Of a stretch of 33,474 bases of DNA, positions 1 through 8,519 are shown piece by piece. The notes under the pieces were generated by a model. The model was not told the origin of the DNA. It searched no databases and was given only the letters and a program-made list of their open reading frames with translations. Source of the stretch: Sinomicrobium weinanense (GTDB taxonomy: Bacteria > Bacteroidota > Bacteroidia > Flavobacteriales > Flavobacteriaceae); assembly GCF_018863395.1 (NCBI RefSeq), contig NZ_JAHKRR010000015.1:1-33474 (forward strand). The letters run 5' to 3'. Each line of letters starts with the position of its first letter. Position 1 is the first letter of the stretch. A program made the position numbers and the translations under genes.

Positions 1-77
1 TCAACGGCTGATTTGCCGTTGTCAAACTCTTTTAAAATCCTGGCGATTTGCTGGGGTGAAAATTTACTCTTTTTCAT
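1..77 (-). CDS. IS3-family transposase OrfA, 5' part only
   Basis: Only the first 25 codons are in the window; the rest lies beyond the left edge. The peptide starts MKKSKFSPQQIARILKEFDN, which matches the N-terminal helix-turn-helix start of IS3-family OrfA proteins (the 'Q-I-x-x-I-L-K-E' pattern). This protein binds the element's ends and is normally extended by frameshifting into the OrfB DDE integrase. The ATG lies 53 bases inside the terminal repeat ending at 130, the usual layout. It is transcribed out of the window. It differs from the OrfA at the right edge, so the two flanking elements are relatives and not the same copy. Confidence 0.8.
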   Translation of the reverse strand, partial: MKKSKFSPQQIARILKEFDNGKSAV

Positions 78-147
78 TTTTTGAACTGAGGTTTAAAATT
101 AATCATTTTTATAATTTTAAACAGTTCGGTTTTTAGGGAAGCTTACA
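1..147 (-). mobile_element. IS3-family insertion sequence, left-edge partial copy
   Basis: The element begins (reading the minus strand) at about 147 with the terminal repeat TGTAAGCTTCCCTAAAAA, followed by a leader and OrfA starting at 77. It starts with TG, as IS3-family ends do. Only the 5' end is visible, so completeness and target-site duplication cannot be judged. A second, near-identical terminal repeat follows at 148-165. Confidence 0.7.
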
Positions 148-165
148 TTTTTAGGGAAGCCTACA
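130..165 (-). repeat. Two tandem copies of an 18-bp IS terminal repeat
   Basis: Positions 130-147 and 148-165 are consecutive direct copies of the same 18-mer. They read on the minus strand as TGTAAGCTTCCCTAAAAA and TGTAGGCTTCCCTAAAAA, with one difference. The right-edge IS carries the related TGTAAGGCTCCCTAAAAA. A doubled end suggests either one element inserted directly beside the end of a related one, or a slipped duplication of the end. Confidence 0.7.
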
Positions 166-395
166 AGACGACGCTCCCTAACCCGAGCTTTGTTGAAGTT
201 ATTGCATAAACTGTTAGCTTTTGTAAAACAACTGCAAAGGCCATATGGCTTTATGATGCCTGAACGATTTTATGATCGGCTAAGAACCATCCAAAAGGTG
301 TATGCCAACAGTATACTTACTTTAACTTTAACAGTTAAACTCCTTAGATGTTTTTGCGGAATGAAAGGACAGAAAATAAGTTATAGTTTCTTTTT

Positions 396-590
396 TTATT
401 TTTCCGATTTCCGTTCTTGTTGGTCTATATGGTTAATAACGCGGGTATAGGCCGCCTCCATGTCATTTTCCAGAAGGGCTAGGTTAAGGTCATGATCTGC
501 CAGTATGTGACCTTTTAGAATAGCCCAATTTTCTGGGATTTTTAACCAATTGTGAAATTGTGCCAACTCCTGTGTCTTACAATTTTCCAT
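396..590 (-). CDS. Small hypothetical protein
   Basis: This is a 64-residue reading frame, MENCKTQELAQFHNWLKIPE at its start, with balanced charged and hydrophobic residues, no signal peptide and no membrane segment. The composition (many E, N, K, W, H) looks like a soluble helical protein, unlike the skewed composition of most spurious frames here. I do not recognise a family. It sits between the left IS and the MG2-type gene on the same strand, about 110 bases downstream of that gene's stop, and could be cotranscribed. It may equally be a chance frame in IS-scarred DNA. Confidence 0.4.
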   Translation of the reverse strand: MENCKTQELAQFHNWLKIPENWAILKGHILADHDLNLALLENDMEAAYTRVINHIDQQERKSEK

Positions 591-704
591 AAGTAGGTTT
601 GCTTAAAGGTTTTACTATTTAAATCTATAATTGGTATCAAAACATGACATGTAAATTCTTTTAACCAGATAACTTCTGTAGATTTGGGAAAAGGTTACAG
701 CTAT

Positions 705-3002
705 TTAGTTCTTTCTCACGAAAAATTTAAAGTTTTGATGTCCTAATTGTCCTTCACTTCCCATCCCCTCAATGATTCCGATAAACTGTGTGTTGATGTC
801 TGAGGTGTAAAAATGAATGGTAGCCTCCCCGTTTTCATCTGTTCTGATAGATGGAGCCCAAAGCAGGGTGTTGCGATAGTCGGGAAAGGGGTCTTCTAAT
901 GTTTTTTTGTCATAAATGGGGCTATAGAACACTTTTTTACCGTAGTAACCTTGCACCTTTGTCAAATTATGCTTTTTTAAAATTTCCTCTTCTGTAAATT
1001 CCGGATAGTGGTATTTGATTGCTCTCTTTCCCTTGATCGTATAGCCTGACCGATCTGTATTCCATTGGAATCCGATGTAGGATTCGTATGCTTCCCCTTC
1101 GACAGGTCTACGATTCCTTGAATCATTTTCGTGCACCGGACAATTTAAAATATTACTTATACAAACATAATCCGTATTGATGTCCAATTTGGCCAAGCTA
1201 TCCAATTGCCCAAGATATTTATCTCTAAACACACTCTTTTTTTTAGCACTTACCCTAACCTCTTCCAAAGATATGATCCTCTGTTCCCGCTTGGCTATCA
1301 TTAGAGAATCGAATGGTTGTGGTTTGTCTTTATTATCAAATACGGGATATGGCTTATTTTTCCCCGTCAGGGCGGTTTTTATCTTATCGAAAGTATTTAT
1401 TAGATAGACTGCATATTTATCATCGTCCTTTGGAAAATGTTTTAGGTATAGTCTTCGACCTAATTTAAATGAGGATTCATCCAATTTAAATGTTCCATCA
1501 TCATCCAATACCAGCATCTGCCTTGTATTGTTAGTAGGGTTAAACAGCATCATGGTGTGTTGGGGGGAATTATTCTTTTTGATTTTTATGGCTTGAAGCG
1601 TACCCGTTTCAACGGGGGGGATTATATTTTTTGTCGTGGCACGTTTTTGTAAAGATTCTTCATTCCACGTATATTTTCGCCATCCTTGGGTAAGCATCAA
1701 CAGGTCCAGCGCTTTATTGCTGTTTTTATGAGAAGTATCAAAATAATACTCAGGGTTATAGATTTGGCCTTTTAATTGGGTTGATAGAAAATAATGTGTA
1801 AGGATGTTTTTCCGTTTGGAATATTGATATATATGATCGGATACACTAACAGATAACTGTGCTCGTACAGGATTGTTTTTGCTATCACTGGTTTTTATTT
1901 TGAGCTTTACTTTTTTTCTGGTTCCATAAAATTCTTCCAGCCCAGTAATCGAGAGGTTCAGTTTTTTTCCCATATTGATATAAACCAATCTTTCTGCCAA
2001 GGGTTTTAGATCACTATCGAATAAAGTTACCTCTGCCACGCCCTGGGGAATTTTCTGTAAGGGGATTTTGATACGCAAGCTGTCCTTTAACATACCACGT
2101 GCGATGAATTGGACGATCCCTCGGGTTTGTATCCTTAAATAAACCTTTTGTTCTGGATATATTGGTGTTTGGACGACTTTAAAGACAAGTTTTTCTTTGG
2201 TTTGTGATTCAAGGTGGAGTAGAGTCCCTTGCTTTTTTGGGACCGGCAAGGTATAAATTGTGTCGGTTTGTTTGTCTAATTGAATGGTATATCTCTTACT
2301 TCCATTAGGCACAAAATCAAATTTACCCATCCCATCGTGAAAGCTTTGAATGGGTAAAATCACTTTACCGTTTTCATAGAGTGCCCCTTTTATTTTAACA
2401 GGCTTTCCATCGGAAGAAACAGCTTTAAAAGCGACTGTATTATTCAACTCAGAAATCAAATGACCTCCTTCGGGGAACACATTAAACTGAATGTGCTTGT
2501 TAACTTGATTATTATTTTTATGTGAGGTCTTTATATTGATGTCTGCGATATTGGGAACAATATTGATTTTACGCCTGTCATAAAAAGGCATATCATTGTT
2601 GTAAACAGAATGTCCGGAATAGGAGGAAAGCCAATATTCTCCTTCCGGCCATGTGTCCTTAATATAAATGTGCCCGTTGGTAGTGCCGTTCTTAATTTGA
2701 TATTTTTCTCTAAAAACAACGCTGTCATTAGATGCTTTGGACAAGGTTACATAGAGGGTTTTATCCAAGGGACTGAACAGGTGTGATTTACTATCAAGTA
2801 CCCATGCCTTAAACCAAAAATCCTCATCATATACATAAATATCCTTGTTTGTTTGTAGATAAACAGAATTGGTCTCATTTTTAGCAGACGGCCTATTTAC
2901 CGAAATGGCTAATTGGTCCATTGTGAAATCCGTTTGTTGCCCACGAGTATTCGTATAGACTAAAATAAACAAAATCAGTATGGCTACGGATCGACAGAAC
3001 AT
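705..3002 (-). CDS. MG2-domain (alpha-2-macroglobulin-like) exported protein
   Basis: A large exported protein of Bacteroidota, about 765 residues from the ATG at 3002. I prefer this start to the upstream one at 3038 because MFCRSVAILILFILVYTNTR is a clean signal peptide ending near 'RGQQ'. After it comes the hallmark MG2-like start 'VYLQTNKDIYVYDEDFWFKA', seen in Bacteroidota proteins where macroglobulin-like beta-sandwich domains precede a carboxypeptidase-regulatory or TonB-plug-like part. The middle contains 'VFPEGGHLI' and 'LLMLTQGWRKYTW', also family-typical. Near residue 590 lies 'SLEEVRVSAKKK', resembling a plug-domain start, but no clear plug follows. The C-terminus ('LLWAPSIRTDENGEATIHFY') matches the macroglobulin-like end. 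It is the left counterpart of the 29890-32616 gene and the last member of the left module. A terminator-like hairpin separates it from the upstream CxxC pseudogene, so it probably has its own promoter in 3003-3400. Substrate unknown; a role at the outer membrane is inferred. Confidence 0.8.
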   Translation of the reverse strand: MFCRSVAILILFILVYTNTRGQQTDFTMDQLAISVNRPSAKNETNSVYLQTNKDIYVYDEDFWFKAWVLDSKSHLFSPLDKTLYVTLSKASNDSVVFREKYQIKNGTTNGHIYIKDTWPEGEYWLSSYSGHSVYNNDMPFYDRRKINIVPNIADINIKTSHKNNNQVNKHIQFNVFPEGGHLISELNNTVAFKAVSSDGKPVKIKGALYENGKVILPIQSFHDGMGKFDFVPNGSKRYTIQLDKQTDTIYTLPVPKKQGTLLHLESQTKEKLVFKVVQTPIYPEQKVYLRIQTRGIVQFIARGMLKDSLRIKIPLQKIPQGVAEVTLFDSDLKPLAERLVYINMGKKLNLSITGLEEFYGTRKKVKLKIKTSDSKNNPVRAQLSVSVSDHIYQYSKRKNILTHYFLSTQLKGQIYNPEYYFDTSHKNSNKALDLLMLTQGWRKYTWNEESLQKRATTKNIIPPVETGTLQAIKIKKNNSPQHTMMLFNPTNNTRQMLVLDDDGTFKLDESSFKLGRRLYLKHFPKDDDKYAVYLINTFDKIKTALTGKNKPYPVFDNKDKPQPFDSLMIAKREQRIISLEEVRVSAKKKSVFRDKYLGQLDSLAKLDINTDYVCISNILNCPVHENDSRNRRPVEGEAYESYIGFQWNTDRSGYTIKGKRAIKYHYPEFTEEEILKKHNLTKVQGYYGKKVFYSPIYDKKTLEDPFPDYRNTLLWAPSIRTDENGEATIHFYTSDINTQFIGIIEGMGSEGQLGHQNFKFFVRKN

Positions 3003-3038
3003 TTTAATAACTCGGTTTGCAAATGAAACTCTGAGCAA

Positions 3039-3400
3039 GGAATGAATATCGATACGGAGTCAGTTTCGATTTAGAGGTCTTGTTATTTATGTAAAATACT
3101 ATTGTCATCATCGGTCATTTTAATTTCTTCCCCATTGTTTAACCCCTTCGATTGCTATGGTTTCAAAATAAAAAGGAATATAACAAAATCATAATTTTTT
3201 TCTGGCCTCTTCTAAGTCTTCGATTGAATAGCACAGCTATAACTATGGTATCATTACAGTAGAAAAATAGTTCTTGTTTTTGGTGCGGACTTGATAAAGG
3301 TGTGTTGAACAACAGACATAATAAGACGAATTCTTACCAAAGTGCGATAACATGTGAAATGGGGTTGAAATGCTGTTAAAAATTATGTGTTTTCTTGAAC
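3039..3400. other. Intergenic spacer upstream of the MG2-type gene
   Basis: About 360 bases of AT-rich sequence between the terminator-like hairpin at 3401-3420 and the MG2-type gene. No reading frame here resembles a real protein. It presumably holds the promoter of the minus-strand MG2-type gene, but I cannot place a convincing -33/-7 pair. Confidence 0.5.
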
Positions 3401-3420
3401 AAAAGAACGGATGTTCTTTT
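3401..3420 (-). terminator. Rho-independent-type terminator after the CxxC pseudogene
   Basis: An 8-bp perfect stem (AAAAGAAC and GTTCTTTT) with a 4-base loop directly follows the stop codon of the minus-strand CxxC pseudogene. Reading the minus strand, the stem ends in TTTT. It would separate the peptide/propeller/CxxC transcript from the MG2-type gene downstream. Confidence 0.6.
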
Positions 3421-3900
3421 TTATAATTGATTGTTTTCCAAACGACTTTTGATTTGTTCAAATGCTAGAGGATTATCCGGTGATGAAAACTCTATACTTT
3501 TTATTTTTTTGTTCTCTAGTCCAATTATACAAGAATAAATACTGTTGTCTGTTGGCACTACAAATTTGTCTTTTGTATCATAGTATACATTGGAATAATC
3601 CTTTAACCGTTTGTTTATCTTTTGTTGCAAGATCTTTAAAGATTCTATTTTGGTAAGGACAAAGAGTATTTCCTGATTATCCAGAAACTCTCCCATAAAA
3701 AACTCAGCCTCTTGGATACAGCCGGTACATCCCCAGACCAGGTAAAATGACTAACCAGTCAACAGGGAGGCATAATCAATATCAGTCAGAGCTTTAGTTA
3801 GTATTTCCTGTTCTATTTTGTTTTCTTTTTCTTGAAATGAAATTGTCAAGAAGAAAATTGTTGAAAAAAGAAAGGCCGTTCTTTTTGAAATTACTTTCAT
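3421..3900 (-). pseudogene. CxxC lipoprotein pseudogene (thioredoxin-like), two compensating frameshifts
   Basis: This is the left homologue of the intact gene at 29176-29637. From the ATG at 3900 the frame encodes MKVISKRTAFLFSTIFFLTI, then runs to an in-frame TAG in the region matching 'KWVVILPGLGCHGC' of the intact copy. The lost segment is found in another frame as 'DWLVILPGLG'. The original frame then resumes with 'CTGCIQEAEFF' and continues through 'LTKIESLKILQQK', shared with the intact copy, to the stop at 3421. So two indels of opposite sense flank about ten codons, creating one stop while the rest stays in frame. The CxxC pair is still readable but lies after the stop. Total length (160 codons) matches the homologue (153). 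The start is 11 bases after the propeller gene, as in the intact operon. An internal restart at the ATG at 3696 would give a 91-residue protein lacking the signal peptide and CxxC. Confidence 0.85.
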
Positions 3901-3911
3901 TTTAAAAGGCT

Positions 3912-5105
3912 TTAAGGAATTTGTTTTGGTTCAAATATCTTAAAAACCATATATACTTCATTGATATCACCCTCATCCAAATACTCAATATTTAACCCTT
4001 CTTTGGTAACAAAACAATTATCCCAATTCCATTCGTGACTATCACCAATTACGGTTTCTCCTAAATATTCAAAATTCTCATCCATAATAATAATTGCAAT
4101 TGGCTTGTCTTTTAGTCCGTTATGTATCGTTGGGTTTGGTATGGCTTTACGAAGGAACCGGTAATAGACCTTTCTATATTTATCATATAGTAATGCCGAA
4201 TATAAATCTTGTTCATTTATATGGTGTATTAATTCCTGCCTGGAAATGTTCTCGGGATTTTTTTTCGATGGCTTGATGGTGCCTGCAAAATTACTTCCAC
4301 CATAAACTTCAGTATAGGTGTCATTGTCTAAACTTTTAATAAAAAGGTTATGCGATACGGGAAAGCTGTAAATCATTCTGTTTCTTTCTAAATCTATTTC
4401 CGGATACACTTTGGTGTAAAAAGGATCACTCCACGTAAAATTCGAACCATATAATTTAGAGGGATATGGACTATGATGTTCAATTTCACCTGTTTTGTAT
4501 TCAATTTGGGCTATAAAATTGACTTTGTTACTTAAAGAATCTGGAATTATCCTCATATAAAATCCCGGAAGCATTAATGTGTTTTTTGTTTCAATGAAAG
4601 GAGTTGATGTTTCGGGAAAATATTGACAATTACTAATTAATAATTCAGGAGAACTCCTAAAATCTTTTTCTCCCATCAATGGCGTTTTTTTGATTACTTC
4701 AGATTTGTCATTGACCAATAATAATTCCATAGTTTGGTAGTCTGCAATATATATGGAGTCCATGTTTTTAATGTGATACCCCGTTGGATATGGGACTGCA
4801 TTAGGACCCTGTTTTTCAAACTTTATTAGGTCTTCAAACACGGAACTACTATAATCATAAATATAAATTGAGTTATCAAAGCTGTTTAGAAACGTAAGTT
4901 TCCTTTTGCCTGTAGAGTCAATAAATATCTCCAAATATCTAGGTTTAGGTGCTGTATTTGAATCCAATGGAAACTTTTTAATATTGGTTTCCATCAGTTC
5001 CATAGTAGCTTTTAAACTCCCTTTTTTTAGGTTTTTTATTTCTGGCTGGTCAGTAGAGCAAGAAAAAAATGCTGAAAATATTACTATTAAATATATTGTT
5101 TTCAC
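3912..5105 (-). CDS. Beta-propeller-like lipoprotein (DUF4221/BF3164 type)
   Basis: A 397-residue lipoprotein starting at GTG 5105: MKTIYLIVIFSAFFSC gives a lipobox with Cys16. The repeated pattern of short beta-rich segments ('SFDNSIYIYDYS', 'IKNMDSIYIADYQTMELLLV', 'VSHNLFIKSLD', 'EVYGGSNFAGTI') is what is seen in Bacteroidota lipoproteins of the 6-bladed beta-propeller/DUF4221 group. The exact family assignment is from memory and unverified. It is closely related to the 27971-29167 protein, sharing 'YDKYRKVYYR' near residue 310 and 'VTKEGLNIEY' near 370. It lies downstream of a four-Cys peptide gene across a 44-bp palindrome, and 11 bases before the CxxC pseudogene. A role in binding or handling the neighbouring peptide is inferred from this conserved order only. 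Confidence 0.8.
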   Translation of the reverse strand: MKTIYLIVIFSAFFSCSTDQPEIKNLKKGSLKATMELMETNIKKFPLDSNTAPKPRYLEIFIDSTGKRKLTFLNSFDNSIYIYDYSSSVFEDLIKFEKQGPNAVPYPTGYHIKNMDSIYIADYQTMELLLVNDKSEVIKKTPLMGEKDFRSSPELLISNCQYFPETSTPFIETKNTLMLPGFYMRIIPDSLSNKVNFIAQIEYKTGEIEHHSPYPSKLYGSNFTWSDPFYTKVYPEIDLERNRMIYSFPVSHNLFIKSLDNDTYTEVYGGSNFAGTIKPSKKNPENISRQELIHHINEQDLYSALLYDKYRKVYYRFLRKAIPNPTIHNGLKDKPIAIIIMDENFEYLGETVIGDSHEWNWDNCFVTKEGLNIEYLDEGDINEVYMVFKIFEPKQIP

Positions 5106-5122
5106 CTTTATCGATTATGGTT

Positions 5123-5166
5123 TTTAGCTTAGCAAGGCCAATTATAATTGGCCTTGCTAAGCTAAA
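5123..5166 (-). other. 44-bp perfect palindrome between peptide and propeller genes
   Basis: The sequence from 5123 to 5166 is its own reverse complement (arm begins TTTAGCTTAGCAAGGCCAAT, centre TATA). In RNA it would form a very stable hairpin 23 bases after the peptide stop codon. It has no T-run after the stem on the minus strand, so it is not a classical terminator. A 3' stabilising or attenuating hairpin fits better. The right module has an unrelated hairpin at the same place. Confidence 0.85.
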
Positions 5167-5189
5167 GTTAATGGATGCATTACTATATG

Positions 5190-5417
5190 CTATAAATGGC
5201 ATTCTCTTGCCGAGGTGTCATATAAACAATTGTTAGAAGCAGTACATTTAGCATTCGCCGAACTAGAATTTGATTCTGGACAGGCGGCTTCAGCAGGATT
5301 CAGACTTATCAATGAATTTAAGTTTAAATCACTGGAAACTTTAGCAGTGGTATTTGTGCTTAAGAACATACCAAGTGCTAAGGCAATAATTCCAAAAACT
5401 CCTATTATCTTTTTCAT
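5190..5417 (-). CDS. Secreted four-cysteine peptide, NVEALA-like
   Basis: A 75-residue precursor. Residues 1-24 form a positively charged start and hydrophobic segment (MKKIIGVFGIIALALGMFLS). A polar linker with 'NLNSLISLNPAEA' follows, then a mature part beginning at Ala45/Cys46. The segment resembles the 'sLaNVEALA' leader of NVEALA peptides, although the exact motif is not present. The mature part has four Cys (46, 58, 64, 73). The last three spacings (C-x5-C-x8-C) are identical to those of the peptide at 27701-27910, pointing to two disulfides. The AxA-type site lies about 20 residues after the hydrophobic segment, farther than in normal signal peptides. It is the first gene of the left module, with the conserved inverted repeat 48 bases upstream. 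Its function (signal, toxin or surface ligand) is unknown. Confidence 0.75.
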   Translation of the reverse strand: MKKIIGVFGIIALALGMFLSTNTTAKVSSDLNLNSLISLNPAEAACPESNSSSANAKCTASNNCLYDTSARECHL

Positions 5418-5465
5418 TTTGTTGGTTTTTTAATAATTAATAAAATCATATTTGTTATTTTTCTT

Positions 5466-5496
5466 GCAAAGGTCTTTAGGGAAACACTACCTTTGC
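5466..5496 (-). promoter_or_regulatory. Conserved inverted repeat upstream of the left peptide gene
   Basis: On the minus strand GCAAAGGT and ACCTTTGC form 8-bp arms around a 15-base spacer, 48 bases before the peptide ATG. The same element, with 7-bp arms and the same 15-base spacer, lies 59 bases before the right peptide gene. The distal part reads GACCTTTG, one mismatch from the Bacteroidota -7 box TAnnTTTG. The element could therefore be a promoter with an operator, or a hairpin in the 5' leader. Confidence 0.6.
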
Positions 5497-5599
5497 CAAA
5501 TGTCATGCTCATTTTATTTCTAATAAAACTTGGCATAGTTAAAAACTTCCCCTGGGGCGTTTCTGTATTACATAGGCATAGATTTTGTTGGTTTAACAT

Positions 5600-6497
5600 T
5601 TATTTTACTTGATGTTATTTCATTAAATACCAGGGGATTTTGTACTCCTCAATGACAAAATACTCTATGAGAAATCTAGATCCAGGATTTAAAAATATTA
5701 CCTCCAATTTATATCTTACGTTACCTTTTATAAAATATTAATATGTTGTAAAAACAACTATTTAAATTTTTAATTACCTGGTTATTAATTTACATTGGAA
5801 TTTACAGGCAAAGGCTGGTATTTCAATTTCGAAGGAACCAGAATTTTACAGGACTTACGATAATTGAATTAAGCAAAAAAGATTGAACAATTTATGCTTA
5901 ATTGTTGAGCGAAAACTTACAAATCTATTTACACATATTTCACCTTAGACAAGGCTACGATTCAACCTTGAGAGGGTAGACGCTTACTTTAACACCTGAA
6001 AATCCCTACTAATATAATTAAATTTTCTTCAAATTCAGAAAATTTTTACTACGTTTATAACTGAAACTTTTAGTAGTTGGCAATTTCAATCGGTGTAGTT
6101 TATTGTTTTGAACTTTGCTTTGGTCAATGAAAATGAAGATTTTCTTTCCCGGGATAGAATCCTTAAAATGTAGAACTTGTTTTTTTAATGTTGACTTTTA
6201 GGCCTTGAAATAAATTTAAAAGTATGGCAAAGGAGCATTCTGAAATTTGAGGGAAATATCTATTTTGGAAAGGGGATAAAGTGTTATTTACCCAGTATAA
6301 TCTCTCATTTTAAGAAATATCTTTCGGTTAGATTGTGTATTTACTATATATTGGAGATAATTTTAGTTCATTTAATAGAATGTTTTGATGTCTGAATGCA
6401 AGTTTTGCTCTTCCTTTGTGAGTATGTAACAGGTTTAAAGGGAAGGGTCAGTCTTTTCTATTTCTTGTGTTCTCATTCCTATATATGAATTATGTGA
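5600..6497. other. Long divergent intergenic region without a recognisable gene
   Basis: About 900 bases of AT-rich DNA between the left peptide gene (minus) and the transglutaminase-like lipoprotein gene (plus). All six frames are short. One stretch around 6030-6190 stays open on the minus strand for about 50 codons and could be a worn gene remnant, but I recognise nothing in it. It should contain the promoter of the plus-strand gene. Confidence 0.4.
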
Positions 6498-6542
6498 TTG
6501 TTTTATATCGAATTTTTGCAATTTTTTAATATTAAGTATAAA

Positions 6543-8519
6543 ATGAAACAAACCTACTTATTATTTCTCCTCTTTCTAATAGTATTGAGTTCTTGCAAAA
6601 ACAATAGTCAAAGGGAATTGGAGTGGGCATTGGGCTTAGCAGGAGAAAACAGAGATGAATTGGAGAAAGTATTAGAGCACTATTCGAAGGCAGAAGAAGA
6701 TAGTTCAAAATATAAAGCTGCATGCTTTTTAATTACAAAAATAATGCCTTATGAGACTTATATGGATACTCCAAATTATCGTAAAATGAAGGTGTTAGGT
6801 GAGCAAATAAAAGACTTGATTAGAGATTATGGACAAACCATTGATAAGGACAGTTTAACGAGAAGAAATCAACTGGTAACCGAAATGATTAAGGAATATG
6901 AAAATAAAAATGGTAAAATAATAGATGCTAATGCACTTATGAGGAAGGACGTTGAAACCCTATCCTCTACATTTCTTATTGAAAATATTGAATATGCTTT
7001 TAAAGCATGGGATTTGCCTTGGGCCAGGACGTATAATTTTCAGGAATTTTGCGAATATATATTGCCTTACAGAAGTGGAAAGCAGAGGCCCGAGCCTTGG
7101 CGTAAATTTTTTTTTGAAGAATTGACTTCTTTTAGAGAAGGTTTAAAGGGAGAGACTGATCCCGTTGAGGTCTGTAACAAACTAAACACTTTTTTGACAA
7201 AAAGAAAATTTATGTGGTCACAAGCCTTAGATCATGCACCTCAATTCTTAAGTGGGCCTTTTATGTATGAATGCAAGGTTCATGGAAATTGTGAAAGTAT
7301 GTCTAATCTTGTTGTGGAAGCGATGCGATCTATTGGAATATCGGTTACTGAAATAATTTATAATAAATATGGGCATGTGAGTCAAAGTCATCAAACAAAT
7401 GCTGTTCTTGCATCAGACAGAAACTGGAAATTGTTCGATCCCTTAACAGAATCCCCTGCAGGTGAAAGTGCTCCTGGAGCTAGTGCGACTAAGATATATA
7501 GAAGAAGACTCATTAAAAGAGAGGATTTAAATAATGCTGCTCTTCAAAAATTACGACTTTTTGGATGGGATGACATTACAAGTGAAGTAACTAAGGCCTA
7601 TGATATTCCTGTCCGTTTGACAAGCCCCATATCAAGCTCTAAAGAAATAGTGTATTTGTGTATTTTTAACCGGAACCATAGAAATGCTTGGGAGCCTATT
7701 GATTGGACGTTAGTCAAAAACGATTCAGTAACCTTTAAAGATATAGGAGGGAAGGGTGTAGTATACTTAGCCATGATTGAAGATTCTAATGGAGGATTAA
7801 TTTCTGTGTCTAACCCTTTTATATTGCATGAGGATGGTCGTCAGACATATATTGTCCCTCAAAAAGAGAGAGATACCATGAGATTACTAAGAAAATATCA
7901 TCCAAAAAATGATTTTTTGGGACAAACAATTGGAGGGGTGTTTCAGGCATCAAATGACAAAGAGTTTAGGGACAAGGTTGACTTATACCAAATTCAAGAT
8001 ACACTTAGATTGATAAACCATGAAATATCAATTAAAATGCCTACCAAGTATCAGTATATACGTTATTTATTCCCTAAAGAGAGTCCAGGAAATATAGCCA
8101 AAATAGAAATCAAAGGAGGTGGTGGAGAAAGACTAAGCGGGAAAATAATGACAGATAAAAAAAATGTAGAAACCCCATCTATGAAAAATGCTTTCGACGG
8201 TGATCCTTTGAGTTTTGTCTATACGGGATATCAGGAGGATGGACAATGGTTAGGGTTAGATTTAGGAGAGCAGAAAGAGATAAAGTCAATTGTATTTTGC
8301 CCCAGGACAGATAAAAATGATATATGGCCTGGATGTATTTATGAATTACTTTATTGGGATGGTCAATGGATCTCTCTTGGGAGAAAACAGGCGTTTGATG
8401 ATTATCATATAACTTATAATGAGGTTCCCGAAGGAGCGCTTTTTTGGCTAAGAAACCATACTGAGGGTAGAGAAGAAAGGATTTTTACCTATGAAAATCA
8501 AAAACAGGTATGGTGGTGA
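6543..8519 (+). CDS. Transglutaminase-like lipoprotein with C-terminal discoidin-like domain
   Basis: A 658-residue lipoprotein from ATG 6543, preferred over the upstream start at 6498 because MKQTYLLFLLFLIVLSSC gives a clear lipobox with Cys18. The N-terminal third is helical ('ALGLAGENRDELEKVLEHY'). A transglutaminase/cysteine-protease-like core follows with a plausible triad: Cys250 in 'GNCESM', His283 in 'SHQTNAV' and Asp299 in 'KLFDPL'. The C-terminal part (about 420-658) is a galactose-binding/discoidin-like sandwich ('GQWLGLDLGEQKEIKSIVF', 'CPRTDKNDIWPG', ending 'RIFTYENQKQVWW'). Such proteins are exported surface or periplasmic lipoproteins that may cleave or bind glycan-linked peptide; the substrate is unknown. 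It is paralogous to 21451-23403 and to the fragments at 24507-25378 and 32649-33338. It stands alone on the plus strand with a long upstream region. Confidence 0.8.
   Translation: MKQTYLLFLLFLIVLSSCKNNSQRELEWALGLAGENRDELEKVLEHYSKAEEDSSKYKAACFLITKIMPYETYMDTPNYRKMKVLGEQIKDLIRDYGQTIDKDSLTRRNQLVTEMIKEYENKNGKIIDANALMRKDVETLSSTFLIENIEYAFKAWDLPWARTYNFQEFCEYILPYRSGKQRPEPWRKFFFEELTSFREGLKGETDPVEVCNKLNTFLTKRKFMWSQALDHAPQFLSGPFMYECKVHGNCESMSNLVVEAMRSIGISVTEIIYNKYGHVSQSHQTNAVLASDRNWKLFDPLTESPAGESAPGASATKIYRRRLIKREDLNNAALQKLRLFGWDDITSEVTKAYDIPVRLTSPISSSKEIVYLCIFNRNHRNAWEPIDWTLVKNDSVTFKDIGGKGVVYLAMIEDSNGGLISVSNPFILHEDGRQTYIVPQKERDTMRLLRKYHPKNDFLGQTIGGVFQASNDKEFRDKVDLYQIQDTLRLINHEISIKMPTKYQYIRYLFPKESPGNIAKIEIKGGGGERLSGKIMTDKKNVETPSMKNAFDGDPLSFVYTGYQEDGQWLGLDLGEQKEIKSIVFCPRTDKNDIWPGCIYELLYWDGQWISLGRKQAFDDYHITYNEVPEGALFWLRNHTEGREERIFTYENQKQVWW

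Noticed and set aside
190-450. 86-codon plus-strand frame next to the left IS, with a transposase-like flavour ('RLRTIQKVYANS')
   Set aside because: TTG start, second half rich in low-complexity Leu/Thr/Phe, and overlapping the more protein-like minus-strand frame at 396-590. The likeness to IS5-type transposases is too weak to call.
5414-5599. 61-codon minus-strand frame just upstream of the left peptide gene
   Set aside because: It runs across the conserved inverted repeat and overlaps the peptide start; the matching region of the right module has no such frame.
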